Shown in pieces: positions 42,636-52,425 of a DNA stretch of 64,000 bases. This DNA comes from Oscillospiraceae bacterium (GTDB lineage Bacteria; Bacillota; Clostridia; Oscillospirales; UBA929): contig JAISCT010000047.1 of the NCBI GenBank assembly GCA_031265355.1, forward strand, positions 1-64,000, given 5' to 3'. The stretch's first letter is position 1; every line of letters begins with the position of its first letter. The position numbers were made by a program, and so were the translations under genes. The notes below the pieces were generated by a model. The model was given only the letters and a program-made list of their open reading frames with translations. It was not told the origin of the DNA and ran no database searches.

Positions 42636-44861
42636 TCATTCTCCACAGTCAATGATCAGCTGTTCCGTCAGTCCTGTGTAGCGATGGGTTTCACGGTGGT
42701 TTTGGGCCATGGCGCGCAGGGTGTCTTCACTGCCCACGGCGATCAGCCAGCGCCGGGCCCGCGTGACGGCCGTGTACAGCACCCGGCGGTTCATGAGCAT
42801 CGGCGGGCCGGGCAGGGCGGCCAGAATCACGGCGGGGTATTCGCTGCCCTGCGCCTTGTGCACCGTCACCGCCCAGGCAGGCTCCAATTCTCCGAGCCTG
42901 TCGAAGGGATAGACAGCCAGCCGGTCGTCGTCGAAACGCACGGTGAGCCGCTCCGCCCGCACGTCCAACGCCACGACGACACCGGTATCGCCGTTGAAAA
43001 CACCGAGCCCCCCGCCCGGCCCCTCCACTTGTTTCCAGACGAGGTCATAGTTGTTTTTGATCTGCATGATCCTGTCCCCCACGCGGAAGATCTGGGCGCC
43101 GAAACGATGTTCCGGCCGTTCCGGCGACGGCGGATTCAACGCCTCCTGCAAGTGGCGGTTGAGGTTCACGGTGCCTGTGACGCCCCGGCGCGTGGGCGAA
43201 ATTACCTGGAGCATGGCCGGCGCGAGGCCCAGGTTCTGAGGGAGACGCCGGGCACACAGGTCAAGGATCGTGACCAGCGCGTCCTCCGGCGCGCACCGAG
43301 AGAGAAAAAAGAAATCCTCGTCTTTGCCGCGCGCGCCGCGCAACGGGGAGAGCGCGCCCCGGTTTACCTCATGCGCCCGCCGCACGATCTGGCTCTGGCC
43401 GGCCTGCCGGAAGATCTCCGTCAGGCGGACGGACGGCACCCGGCCGCTCGCCAACAGGTCGGAGAGCACAAGGCCCGGGCCCACCGACGGCAGTTGGTCC
43501 GGGTCGCCCACCATCACGAGCCGCCCCTTCTCCGGCAAGGCCTCCACCAGCGCCCGCATCAGCAGGGTGTCAACCATCGACATCTCGTCGATCACCACCA
43601 CATCGGTCCGAAGCGGCGCCGCAGCGTCGTGGACAAAGCCCTGCCGCCCGGTCTCCGGGTTAAAGCCGATCTCCAACAGGCGGTGGAGCGTCCGGGCCTC
43701 CCGCCCGGTGACCTCGCTCATCCGTTTCGCGGCCCGCCCGGTGGGCGCGGCCAGCGCGCAGGAGAGTCCCAGCCGGTCGAAGAGATCCAGCATCGCGCGC
43801 AGCGTGGTGGTCTTGCCCGTGCCGGGTCCGCCGGTCAGCAGCATGACGCGGCTCTGCGCCGCGAGGCAAAGGGCTTCACGCTGCGCCTTGGCGTAGTCGA
43901 CGCCGGCCGCGGCCTGCACCGCGTCGATCAGCGCATCCAAGTCCCCCGGGGGGGGCAGCGGCGTGCACCGGGCGGCCACTTGTCTGGCCACCGTCACCTC
44001 CGCCTCGCGGAGTTCCGCCAGATAACAGGCGTCGATGCGCCCCACTGCGGTCCGGATCACGGCGCCCTCCACCGCCAGCGCTTCGAGCGCTTCGTACGCC
44101 GTGCCCGCGTCGACGCCGATGAAGCGGACGGTGGACTCGATCAATTTGATCTCGGGGAGGAAGACATGTCCCTCCTCCGCGTTGAACATGAGTTCGAAGC
44201 GCACAGCCGCCCGCACGCGACGAGGGTCGTCCCCGTCGAAGTGCAGGGCCAACGCCAGCTCATCCGCCTTGGAGAAGGACACGGCAAACGGTTCGGACAC
44301 CAACAGATAGGGGTCGGCTCGCACTGCCTCGACGGCCGCGGCGCCGTAGTGCTCGGCGAGGCGGGTGGCCAGATGGAGCGGCAGCCCGTACCCGCTCAAA
44401 AACTCCATCAGCCGCCGTACGCCGTGCTGTTTGGCGAAGGCCTCGCCGATGGCGGCCGCGCGCCGGGGCGTGATGCCGGAGACCTCGCTCAGCCGCTCGG
44501 GGGCCGTGCCGAGGATGGTCAGCGTCTCGGCCCCGAAGCGGGCCACGAGCCGCGCCGCAGTGGCCGCGCCGATGCCGGGCACGACACGGGCGGAGAGGTA
44601 GTCCAAAATGGCCGACGCCTCTGCCGGCAGGGTCCGGACGATGGCGTCGGCTTTGAACTGGGGGCCGTACTGCGGGTGTGTCGTCCAGGCGCCCCGGGCC
44701 TCGATCCGTTCACCGGGCGCCGGGTCCGGCAGGTATCCGACCACGGTGATCTCGTCCTCCGACCCGCCGCGCACCCGGATCACTCCGTATCCGGTGCGCT
44801 TACCGGCATAGACCACGGCGGACACCTCGCCCGAGATCACCGTCTCTGTCTGATGCTCCAT
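42636..44861 (-). CDS. recD2: ATP-dependent DNA helicase RecD2
   Basis: A 741-residue SF1B helicase. The N-terminal OB-like domain has GEVSAVVYAGKRTGYGVIRV, followed by HhH segments (VVPGIGAATAARLVARFG; VSGITPRRAAAI). Motif I is LLTGGPGTGKTTT, motif II VVIDEMSMVD, motif III VGDPDQLPSVGPG, and the late motifs AVTVHKAQGSEY and LYTAVTRARR follow. It unwinds DNA 5'-3' in repair. ATG 44861 is used. The 105-residue gene upstream is separated by about 10 bp, so they are co-transcribed. Confidence 0.92.
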   Translation of the reverse strand: MEHQTETVISGEVSAVVYAGKRTGYGVIRVRGGSEDEITVVGYLPDPAPGERIEARGAWTTHPQYGPQFKADAIVRTLPAEASAILDYLSARVVPGIGAATAARLVARFGAETLTILGTAPERLSEVSGITPRRAAAIGEAFAKQHGVRRLMEFLSGYGLPLHLATRLAEHYGAAAVEAVRADPYLLVSEPFAVSFSKADELALALHFDGDDPRRVRAAVRFELMFNAEEGHVFLPEIKLIESTVRFIGVDAGTAYEALEALAVEGAVIRTAVGRIDACYLAELREAEVTVARQVAARCTPLPPPGDLDALIDAVQAAAGVDYAKAQREALCLAAQSRVMLLTGGPGTGKTTTLRAMLDLFDRLGLSCALAAPTGRAAKRMSEVTGREARTLHRLLEIGFNPETGRQGFVHDAAAPLRTDVVVIDEMSMVDTLLMRALVEALPEKGRLVMVGDPDQLPSVGPGLVLSDLLASGRVPSVRLTEIFRQAGQSQIVRRAHEVNRGALSPLRGARGKDEDFFFLSRCAPEDALVTILDLCARRLPQNLGLAPAMLQVISPTRRGVTGTVNLNRHLQEALNPPSPERPEHRFGAQIFRVGDRIMQIKNNYDLVWKQVEGPGGGLGVFNGDTGVVVALDVRAERLTVRFDDDRLAVYPFDRLGELEPAWAVTVHKAQGSEYPAVILAALPGPPMLMNRRVLYTAVTRARRWLIAVGSEDTLRAMAQNHRETHRYTGLTEQLIIDCGE

Positions 44862-44871
44862 GGGCGTGTTC

Positions 44872-45189
44872 TCATCCTCTCTTTTGTGATGGAGCGCCGA
44901 GCGTGAGCGCCGGATTGTCCCGGCAGAGGAGCGCCACCGCGCGGCGGACATCGGGCGTGAGGTCCTCGTCCAGCACGACGACGCGCACCTCGGCGGCGCC
45001 CCGGCGGCACAGCCGTAAGAACCGGCCGACCACCGGCCTAGGATCGGCGCCGCCCGTCAGCCGCAGAATGATTTGCGCCGAACAAGCCGGAACGCCCTCA
45101 TCCAACAGCGGCGCCAGACACAACCACACGACGGACACCACGCCGATGGAAGCCAGCAGCGCGACGATCATCTCAAAAAATTCCGACAT
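44872..45189 (-). CDS. hypothetical protein with one N-terminal membrane segment
   Basis: A 105-residue protein. The membrane helix MIVALLASIGVVSVVWLCLA is followed by a soluble part with AQIILRLTGGADPRPVV and VRVVVLDEDLTPDVRRAVALLCRDNP. The latter half looks like a small alpha/beta fold. ATG 45189 follows GAGGTG. No named family is recognised. It precedes recD2 in the same operon, but a functional link is not evident. Confidence 0.68.
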   Translation of the reverse strand: MSEFFEMIVALLASIGVVSVVWLCLAPLLDEGVPACSAQIILRLTGGADPRPVVGRFLRLCRRGAAEVRVVVLDEDLTPDVRRAVALLCRDNPALTLGAPSQKRG

Positions 45190-45318
45190 TTCGTCACCTC
45201 ATCCCCGACGCCTACCGCCCGACGCCTGAAGCGGCCCATGGCCTGAACCATCTTATGCCAAAACCGGGGTTTGGGGTGACAAAATCCCAAATCAATCAAA
45301 TACCGACGGCCGCCACAC

Positions 45319-45342
45319 GAAGATGGAACGCGTTCCATCTTC
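45319..45342. promoter_or_regulatory. 24-bp perfect palindrome (candidate operator)
   Basis: The sequence around agatggaacgcgttccatct is a perfect 24-bp dyad without loop, about 130 bp upstream of the 105-residue gene/recD2 unit and just past the COG2426 gene. A loop-less dyad of this length suits a dimeric DNA-binding protein better than an RNA hairpin. Confidence 0.55.
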
Positions 45343-45353
45343 AACAACATCTC

Positions 45354-45854
45354 TTAGAAGATACTCGCAGCTGTATACGAGAGCCCTGTGACGATGGCGG
45401 CGGCGAGGAGGACACCGATCAGGATGGCCGGAAAGGCATTTTTCAGGCGCATGTCCAGCAGCGCGGCGATCAGCGCGCCAGTCCAGGCTCCCGTCCCGGG
45501 CAGCGGCACCGCGACAAAGAGACACAGACCGATGAGCTCATAGCGGTACATCTTGTCGGCCTTGGCCAAGGCGCGTTTCTCCAGCCGGTAGACCGCGCCC
45601 GCCAGCCGGCTTCGGTCTTTCATCCACAAAAAAACGCGCCGGACATACGCCACGATGAACGGGACGGGCGCCATATTGCCGACCACACTGACAAAAAAAG
45701 CCGTGTACCACGGAAGTCCGGCCACCGCGGCCACGGGGATGGCCCCGCGCAGCTCAATGACCGGGACCATAGAAATGAAAAACGTCATCACGGCCTGCCC
45801 CGTTGGCGGCAAACCCTGCAACCAGTCTCCCAGCGATGAAAAGACTTCTCCCAA
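45354..45854 (-). CDS. COG2426 family small multidrug export-like membrane protein
   Basis: A protein of about 166 residues with four or so membrane segments: VMTFFISMVPVIELRGAIPV, WYTAFFVSVVGNMAPV, LIGLCLFVAVPLPGTGAWTGALIAALL and AILIGVLLAAAIVTG. The pairs ELRGAIP and VPLPGTGAWTG are diagnostic of COG2426, whose real substrates are not known. TTG at 45854 is chosen because GGGAGGTG lies 5 nt before it, and the promoter ends only about 70 bp upstream. Confidence 0.83.
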   Translation of the reverse strand: MGEVFSSLGDWLQGLPPTGQAVMTFFISMVPVIELRGAIPVAAVAGLPWYTAFFVSVVGNMAPVPFIVAYVRRVFLWMKDRSRLAGAVYRLEKRALAKADKMYRYELIGLCLFVAVPLPGTGAWTGALIAALLDMRLKNAFPAILIGVLLAAAIVTGLSYTAASIF

Positions 45855-45920
45855 AACCGCACCTCCCTCATCTGCACAGACCGACAGCCGGCGGACGCCC
45901 GCCGGCTGTTCCTCTGTTAT

Positions 45921-45949
45921 ACTATACCCCATCTGTAGGCTGGATTCAA
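45921..45949 (-). promoter_or_regulatory. promoter of the COG2426 gene
   Basis: TTGAAT (45944-45949) and TATAGT (45921-45926) on the minus strand have a 17-bp spacer, 67 bp upstream of the proposed TTG start. Confidence 0.6.
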
Positions 45950-45997
45950 CGAAAATTTTTCGAAGGCGGCCTCCCCGCTTTCTTCTGTGACCCGTAA

Positions 45998-46044
45998 ACG
46001 AAGGCCTGTCCGGCAGCAAAATTGTGTGCCGGACAGGCCTTCGT
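45998..46044 (-). terminator. terminator after the deacetylase/GH16 gene
   Basis: Perfect 18-bp arms (45998-46015 and 46027-46044) flank an 11-nt loop, about 100 bp past the stop of the large secreted-protein gene. Confidence 0.75.
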
Positions 46045-46144
46045 GTCTTGAATATCTTTGTTCCAAAAAGCTTTCACTCGCGCCCCATCATCTATGCGAG
46101 CCTTAGCGGCCTGGAATGCGTCCCGGGCCTGCACATAGCCGCCA

Positions 46145-49100
46145 TTAGACGGTATCCTTCAAGGCGTTGACACGGGCCTGGAGCGCCGTCTTGTCGACAG
46201 CGGACTTTGGTCCGTTCAACACGTACACATAGTCGACGACCATCTCGCCGGAGTCGGGGGAAACGCCCTGCTTTCCGCTGCTCTCATCAGCCCATTCGGC
46301 CGCTTCGACCGTCAGCTTGATATAGGCCGGGTTTTGTAAGACGCCCTCGTTCTGCCGGATCCATGACCAATCGCTGTACGAACCACCCGAACTGGAATAG
46401 TGCGAGCTCAGATTTTTCCAGCTCCCGATGACGACGCCGTCCACCGTGAAGATGTAATCCGTGGGCGACCATTCCAAGCCGATTTTGTGGAATTTGCCGT
46501 CGTAGATGTCGATACCAGATCTCCTGGCGCTGCTTTCAATGGACACTTCCTCGGAGGCGGCCATGCGGGAGGCCGTCTCCCAGCCCGGGTCGTTCGGGTA
46601 GAGAAGATTGCGGCCGGTATCTCTGCGAGGCCCGGTGTTTATATTTCTGTCGATGCTGCTTCTATACGTGTGATAGGCTGCATTGAACGTCTTCGCCAGA
46701 TAACCGGCGCTCTCAATGATGTCTATCTCGGTCGCATACTGGCTGCCGCCTTCCGCTATCGTGAGAGGCGCCGCTGTCGCCGGACTGAACAGCCAGAACG
46801 CGCCCCACACCGCGTTGCTCTGCGGGAACTTGACGTTGGCTTCGTAGTAGCCGAACGCATTCTCGTAGATGATATCATCTGAGCCGTAGGCGCCGCCGCC
46901 CTGGGCGGTGGTTCTGCCGCGGGTGCGCACGCCGCCGGCCGTGATAAAGTTGTTTTTCACGTATGTGCTGGCGTTGGCAGGCGCCGCGTCCGGGTCTTTC
47001 TTGTAGCCGAGTACCAGCTCACTGCCCCCATCCTCCCTGACCCTTACCGTCGTCATATTGTCGCGCCAGTTACCCAGACCCTGGCGGTTGGCCTGCTGCG
47101 CCAACATAAATTTGCCCTCACCAACGGTCTTATCTTCGTGGACACCCTTCGAGAAATCTTCGTAGAAAACAACATCCGGAGCCGCTTCCGCGGAGGCGGT
47201 CGCGCTGAAGGTGATGTGGATGAGCAGGTTGTCGTCCTCGTATTCCCAGGTCGTCGCCTTCACGCCTTCGGAGGGCAACCCGGCGATTTGCGCAGGCGTG
47301 ATGGCATTGACGGCAAAACTTCTTACCGTACCCGGCATCCCGCAGTCCGACCAACCGGCGTTCGGCTCCAGCGTCAGTGTCACCGTGTATTCCGTGTTCG
47401 GCAGAAAGGCTTTATCTATCGCGGGCTCCCAGGTAAGCGTCTGGTTGAAACCGTTGCCCACCGAGGCGGCCGTACCGGTGTTGTTATATAAATTGGCTTT
47501 ATACGGGTACTTAAACAGGCCGGCCGGGAAATGGCCCGCCACCGGCGCCGCTATCGGTCGAACCTCGCCGACCAGGGGCAGCGGTGCGGCGACAACAACC
47601 GCCACCACGTTTGAAGTCACAGAAGGCGCACCAGGCGAGCTTACTACGCAATAGTAGTAATATGTACCTTCCGTCAAATCTGTTGGGAGCTCAAACGTCG
47701 CGCTTGCTGCGCCGTCCACGGCTGTCCAGCCGTCGGCGGAAGCCGCGTACCACTGATAGTCCAGTTCCGCGCTCGGGGTCGCCGTCGCCGCGACGGTCAG
47801 GCTGCCGGTTACGCCGCCCGCCGTTACGGTGGTGCTTGCCGCCGGGTGGGTGTCTATGGTGATTCTGGACGACGGGAAGAAGTTGCTGTACGTGTTGCCC
47901 GGCGTGACCGCCGCGTTGTAATACTCCCTCAGTTCAGAGACTGTCTTAAAGTCGATGCCTCTGCTGCGAAGTTCATGCACAATCTCGGGAAGTGCCTTCT
48001 TTGTACTGTTTTGGTAGTCCTGGTGATCGTGGTGCACGTAGACCTGACCGCCTCTTGGTCGATTGTTGGCGTTTGTCTGCGTGAAGTATCTGTTCACCAG
48101 ATAAGAAGCTGAGTTTTGCAAATCCCAGTCATTCGTGTCAAAACCCCACGAATTGGACAGGCCCAGCTGGCCCGCGGCCGTTGTGATGTTCGCGTTTTTG
48201 TCATCATACGGGAACCGGATCCATTTCGCGTCTTTCCCGGTAAATTCGCGGAGGTAATTCTGCGCCTTCAAAAAGTCCGTCATCATCACATCTGGGTCGG
48301 CATTGGTCCAGCGCTCATGCTGCCATGTGTGATTGCCCGCTTCATGACCACCGGCGACGATTCTGTCGATGGCCCTTTTGTATTCCGGATGTCTGTTTGA
48401 CTTCTCAAGGTTGTTGCCGATGATAAAGAAGGTGGCTTTGACGTCGAGCGCATCCAACACATCCAGCAGATCGTTCGTATTGGGACTGATTGTATCGTCA
48501 AAAGAGAGTGCGACAAACTGGGTGGGCACCGGGTACGGAACCGCCGGCTTGGTGGCCGGGAATGTTTTGGTGATCACACCCGAACCGGCGGCATGCGTGG
48601 TTCCATAGCCGGCTGCCGAGGACCCCGTGCCCGTGATGTTGTAGATTCTGAACCAGTTGGCCGCTATGCCGTCCAGGGTCCAGCCGGGTCTCGGTGTCAA
48701 TGTCACGGTCGCCGTGTACACGGTATCCGGTTGAAAAACAGCGTCATTGGGGCTCCATTCCACCGTTGCGGTGTACTGGTTCGATGTGGTGACGGATGTC
48801 ACGGGCGCATTTCCGGTCCTCGGCGGTACGATGTCCCGGATCTGCGGGAAGCTGATTCGGGCGGGCGCATCTAGGACGCCGTCGCCTTCGAGGTAAACCT
48901 TCTTGATCTTTACAGACTCACCGAGATCGGGCAGCGCTCCCACGCCTCTCAACCTCTGGAGATCCCAGTTGCCGGTACTGAAACCAATGTTGATGCCAGG
49001 CGACACGATCGCATTGGTCCCATTCGCGATCCGTATTGTATCGGTACTGGTCAGGCTGTCAAACGCAGCATCCTGATCAATCCGGAAACGCAGTATGCTG

Positions 49101-51484
49101 CGGAACCATCCGACGGGCGCCTCGTCCAATTCTATGACCACAGCGTCATAGCCCCTCATGTCGACGAGATTTTCAAACACAAACCGAAACGGTATGTTCC
49201 TGGCAGCCGCACCGGCGCCGTTGTTGGAAAGACGTATCAGACCGTCTTCATAGGCCCATGTGGACGTGCCGCCGGGCGTGTGGACCGTGATTTCGCCAAG
49301 CGCGGCCGCCCACTGCCCCTTCTCAAACAGCACCGGAAGCTCCGTCGCAGCAGGTTTCGTGACAACAACCGCCACCACATTTGAAGTCAGCGAAGGCGCG
49401 TTCGGCGCACTGATTTTGCAATCGTAGTAATACGTGCCTTCCGTCAAATCCGTCGGCACCGCGAATGTGTCGCTTGCTGCGCCGTCAATGGCCACCCAGT
49501 TGTCGGAGGAAGTCGTTGTGTTCATGTACCACTGGTAGGACAGCGCCGCGCCCTGCGCGGCTGTCGCCCTGACCGTGAGGCTGCCGCTGATATGCCCCTC
49601 AACAAGCGCTTCGGCGGCGGGCGCCGTCGGCTGCGTGTTGAGGGTGATGACCTGCGGTGTGGCGCTGTTTTGGAAAAAGTTTGCATAATTGACGCCGGGT
49701 GAAGCCGTAAAGTTTCTGTGCTCTCTCAGTTCAGCAATCGTCATAAAGCCGACGCCTCTGCTGCGAAGTTCATGCACAATCTCAGGAAGCGCCTGCACTG
49801 TGTTGGTTTGTCCGGGCTGGTTGTGGGAGACGTAGATTTGACCGTCTCTCACACTGTTGTTGCCCGTGGCCGTAAGTATCGTATTCACCAAACGGGACGC
49901 CGAATTGGGGAAGTCCCAGTCGTTTGTCGCGAGCCCCCGCAAATTTGTCAGGCCAAATTCACCTGCCACCCGCAGAGACATCGTGCCGTGGCTGGCATAC
50001 GGGATGCGGATCCATCTCGGCATTTTCCCGGTCAGCGCAAAGATCACGTCCTGATTTCTCTTGAAGTTTTCCCTCGTCACGTTTTCGTCGGCCGTATTGT
50101 CGTACCGTTCATGCTGCCACGCGTGGCTTTCAAGCTCATGGCCCCCGTCAATCAATTTGTCGAGCGCCCTTTTGTATTCCGGCCTTGTGCCCGCCTTTTC
50201 GAGGTTGATCCCGTTGGCAAAGAACGTGCCCTTGACGCCGAGCCGGTCCAAAACGTCCACCAGCGCCTCCGTGTCTGACAAGTACACATCGTCAAAAGAC
50301 AGCGCCACAAATTGGGTGGGCTCCGGATAGGGCAGGATGGCTTTGGTCGCCGGGAACGTGTGGGTGAGTATCCCCGACCCGGCCTCGTGCGTCACCTGCA
50401 CGGCGCCGCCGGTCGGATAGTAGATCCTGAACCAGTTCGCCGGCACGCCGTCCAGCTTCCAGCCGGGTTTCGGCGTCAGTGTGATGGTCGCGGTGTACAC
50501 CGTATCCGCCCGGAACGTAGGATGAGAAGGGCTCCACGCCACCGTCGCGGCATACTGACTCGAAGTGGTGATCGTTCTCACAGGCGTATTCCCGGTTCTC
50601 GGAGGGTAGATGTCCATGAGATTGCGGGCGTCGCCGTTGATGGTGACGGGGGCGTAATTTCCGTCGCCCTCAAGGTAAATCTTCTTGATCCTCACGGACT
50701 CGCCATACGCGGGCAAGCCGCCCACGCCCCGCAGTCTCTCAAGATCCCAGTTGCCGGCGGACATGCCAACCATACCGCTGCTCACATTGGTGCCGCTCTC
50801 CATCCGGATGATGTCGGTGTGGCTGTCGCTGCCCCATCCGGCGTCCTGATCAATCCGGAACCGCAATATGCCGCCAAACCATCCGGCGGGCGCTTCTTCC
50901 AACTCCATGACGACCGCATCATACCCTCTCATGTCGACGAGATTTTCAAATACAAACCGAAACGCCACGTTCTTGCTCACGGGAACGCCATTATAGATGC
51001 GGATCAGACCGTCTTCATAGGCCCATGCGGAGTCGCCGCCGGGCGTGTGGACCGTGATTTCACCAAGCGCGGCCGCCCACTGCCCCTTCTCGAACAGCAC
51101 CGGGAGAGCGGGGATAACGGACGCCGAGGCTTCACACAGCGGCACCCCGGTCGTCGCATCCCATAAAAACGCCTTTATGTTTGCTTCGCTCGCAAAATCG
51201 ACGCCGGTCCATGTGTAAGCGTCCGTTCCGACAAGCGCGTCCTTTCTTTCGGACACGTATGCAAGCCTGCCTCTCTCGTCGTAAACTGCAAAGAACACAT
51301 CGCCGATCTTCTCGCCGGCAGCGCCGGATGTATGCAGATTCAGGGTGACAGCCTCGTCGCTTTTTTCAATGCTTACAATGGAGACCTCAGCCTCTGCAGC
51401 CGGCGCGGCGGCCAGCGGGGCCAGCGGGGACGCAATCATTAAAACACTTGCCGTCAGCAGTAACCACGTTAAGAATTTTTTCAT
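46145..51484 (-). CDS. secreted multidomain protein: two polysaccharide deacetylase (NodB) domains and a GH16 domain
   Basis: A protein of about 1,779 residues with a signal peptide (MKKFLTWLLLTASVLMIA). A unit of beta-sandwich domain (about 130-290), NodB domain (about 390-590) and Ig-like domain (about 615-710) is followed by a second, diverged copy (about 715-870, 990-1190, 1210-1300). A linker domain and a GH16 catalytic domain (about 1435-1760) with the acid/base and nucleophile motif EIDIIE follow. Each NodB domain keeps SFDD and H-x3-H metal ligands (HAWQH and HTWQH) and R-x-PY. It should deacetylate and cut an extracellular polysaccharide. ATG 51484 is used, with AGGGGTG upstream. The end of the gene looks frameshifted. 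Confidence 0.85.
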   Translation of the reverse strand: MKKFLTWLLLTASVLMIASPLAPLAAAPAAEAEVSIVSIEKSDEAVTLNLHTSGAAGEKIGDVFFAVYDERGRLAYVSERKDALVGTDAYTWTGVDFASEANIKAFLWDATTGVPLCEASASVIPALPVLFEKGQWAAALGEITVHTPGGDSAWAYEDGLIRIYNGVPVSKNVAFRFVFENLVDMRGYDAVVMELEEAPAGWFGGILRFRIDQDAGWGSDSHTDIIRMESGTNVSSGMVGMSAGNWDLERLRGVGGLPAYGESVRIKKIYLEGDGNYAPVTINGDARNLMDIYPPRTGNTPVRTITTSSQYAATVAWSPSHPTFRADTVYTATITLTPKPGWKLDGVPANWFRIYYPTGGAVQVTHEAGSGILTHTFPATKAILPYPEPTQFVALSFDDVYLSDTEALVDVLDRLGVKGTFFANGINLEKAGTRPEYKRALDKLIDGGHELESHAWQHERYDNTADENVTRENFKRNQDVIFALTGKMPRWIRIPYASHGTMSLRVAGEFGLTNLRGLATNDWDFPNSASRLVNTILTATGNNSVRDGQIYVSHNQPGQTNTVQALPEIVHELRSRGVGFMTIAELREHRNFTASPGVNYANFFQNSATPQVITLNTQPTAPAAEALVEGHISGSLTVRATAAQGAALSYQWYMNTTTSSDNWVAIDGAASDTFAVPTDLTEGTYYYDCKISAPNAPSLTSNVVAVVVTKPAATELPVLFEKGQWAAALGEITVHTPGGTSTWAYEDGLIRLSNNGAGAAARNIPFRFVFENLVDMRGYDAVVIELDEAPVGWFRSILRFRIDQDAAFDSLTSTDTIRIANGTNAIVSPGINIGFSTGNWDLQRLRGVGALPDLGESVKIKKVYLEGDGVLDAPARISFPQIRDIVPPRTGNAPVTSVTTSNQYTATVEWSPNDAVFQPDTVYTATVTLTPRPGWTLDGIAANWFRIYNITGTGSSAAGYGTTHAAGSGVITKTFPATKPAVPYPVPTQFVALSFDDTISPNTNDLLDVLDALDVKATFFIIGNNLEKSNRHPEYKRAIDRIVAGGHEAGNHTWQHERWTNADPDVMMTDFLKAQNYLREFTGKDAKWIRFPYDDKNANITTAAGQLGLSNSWGFDTNDWDLQNSASYLVNRYFTQTNANNRPRGGQVYVHHDHQDYQNSTKKALPEIVHELRSRGIDFKTVSELREYYNAAVTPGNTYSNFFPSSRITIDTHPAASTTVTAGGVTGSLTVAATATPSAELDYQWYAASADGWTAVDGAASATFELPTDLTEGTYYYYCVVSSPGAPSVTSNVVAVVVAAPLPLVGEVRPIAAPVAGHFPAGLFKYPYKANLYNNTGTAASVGNGFNQTLTWEPAIDKAFLPNTEYTVTLTLEPNAGWSDCGMPGTVRSFAVNAITPAQIAGLPSEGVKATTWEYEDDNLLIHITFSATASAEAAPDVVFYEDFSKGVHEDKTVGEGKFMLAQQANRQGLGNWRDNMTTVRVREDGGSELVLGYKKDPDAAPANASTYVKNNFITAGGVRTRGRTTAQGGGAYGSDDIIYENAFGYYEANVKFPQSNAVWGAFWLFSPATAAPLTIAEGGSQYATEIDIIESAGYLAKTFNAAYHTYRSSIDRNINTGPRRDTGRNLLYPNDPGWETASRMAASEEVSIESSARRSGIDIYDGKFHKIGLEWSPTDYIFTVDGVVIGSWKNLSSHYSSSGGSYSDWSWIRQNEGVLQNPAYIKLTVEAAEWADESSGKQGVSPDSGEMVVDYVYVLNGPKSAVDKTALQARVNALKDTV

Positions 51485-51700
51485 TTTGTTTGGCACCCCT
51501 TTTCCCTGTCTCTTCACTTTTTCTTCCTAGCAAAAGTCAGATTAACCACAATAATTATATGGGCAGCCTCACAATTTGTCCATTCTCTTATAGTTCTATT
51601 TTCTTCCACAACATGCAGAAAAAATCCTTTTTTCGTGATATTTTATATTTTTTCCACTGCAAACCCCCGCGCAGTCGTTTTTTTGCTATTGCCTGGCGTC

Positions 51701-51748
51701 GCAAAAAGACCGCAAACGCTGTTGTTCCAGCGCTTGCGGTCTTTTTGC
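51701..51748 (-). terminator. terminator downstream of ribU
   Basis: 21-bp arms with one mismatch flank the loop ttgttc, starting 5 bp beyond the ribU stop. The stem carries a T-tract at its 3' end on the minus strand. Confidence 0.8.
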
Positions 51749-51753
51749 GGTCT

Positions 51754-52407
51754 TCAGATCACACCCCGCCGGGGCGTGCACCGCGGGCCTTTCGGCGTTT
51801 CGGGAACGAGGCCTTTCACCCGTTTGTAAAGCAGGAAGGTGAGCCCGCCGACGAGCGCGCCCTTGAAAAGATTGAACGGGGTGATGCTGAGCAGGACGAT
51901 GTCCCACGTGGTCTGCACGGCGGGGATCAGCCGGGCGCACATGGCGACGATGGTCTCCATCGGCATGATTTTCGCGTAGAACGGGAGCGTGATGTAGTAG
52001 TTCGCGGCGGCGCCCGCGAGCGTCATGGCCAGGGCGCCGCACACGAGACCCGCCACCGCGCCGCCCCGGGTTCGACGCAGCCGGTAGACGAGGCCGGCGG
52101 TCCCGACCAGGGCTGCACTGACGATGAAGTTGGCCAGCTCCCCCACGCCGCCGGTGGATGTCACGAACAGATGGATGAGGTTTTTGACAAGCACCACCGC
52201 TAGCCCGGCCTGAGGCCCGAACCAAAACGTCCCCAGCAGCGCCGGCAAGTCGGAGAAGTCCAGCTTCAAAAACGGTGGAAAGAACGGCAGCGGGAAGTCC
52301 AGATACATGAGGACGCCGGACAGCGCGGAAAACAGCGCCATGATGACCAGCATCCGCACATTGACGGCCCGGCCCGATGGATACGGCTGCGTGTGTGTGT
52401 TCGACAT
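51754..52407 (-). CDS. ribU: riboflavin ECF transporter S component RibU
   Basis: A 217-residue membrane protein with about six segments, including RMLVIMALFSALSGVLMYLDFPLPFFPPFLKLDFSD. The latter part is a strong match to the RibU substrate-binding protein of energy-coupling-factor transporters. It delivers riboflavin with the shared EcfAA'T module (not in this window). Identification is supported by the FMN riboswitch immediately upstream. ATG 52407 follows GGAGG by 9 nt; the open frame further upstream is riboswitch sequence. Confidence 0.92.
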   Translation of the reverse strand: MSNTHTQPYPSGRAVNVRMLVIMALFSALSGVLMYLDFPLPFFPPFLKLDFSDLPALLGTFWFGPQAGLAVVLVKNLIHLFVTSTGGVGELANFIVSAALVGTAGLVYRLRRTRGGAVAGLVCGALAMTLAGAAANYYITLPFYAKIMPMETIVAMCARLIPAVQTTWDIVLLSITPFNLFKGALVGGLTFLLYKRVKGLVPETPKGPRCTPRRGVI

Positions 52408-52425
52408 GGACAAGCGCCTCCCTGC

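Noticed and set aside
42684..44906. 740-codon open frame on the plus strand
   Set aside because: Antisense shadow of recD2 in GC-rich DNA; its translation is low-complexity Arg/His/Gly-rich and no ribosome site or motif supports it.
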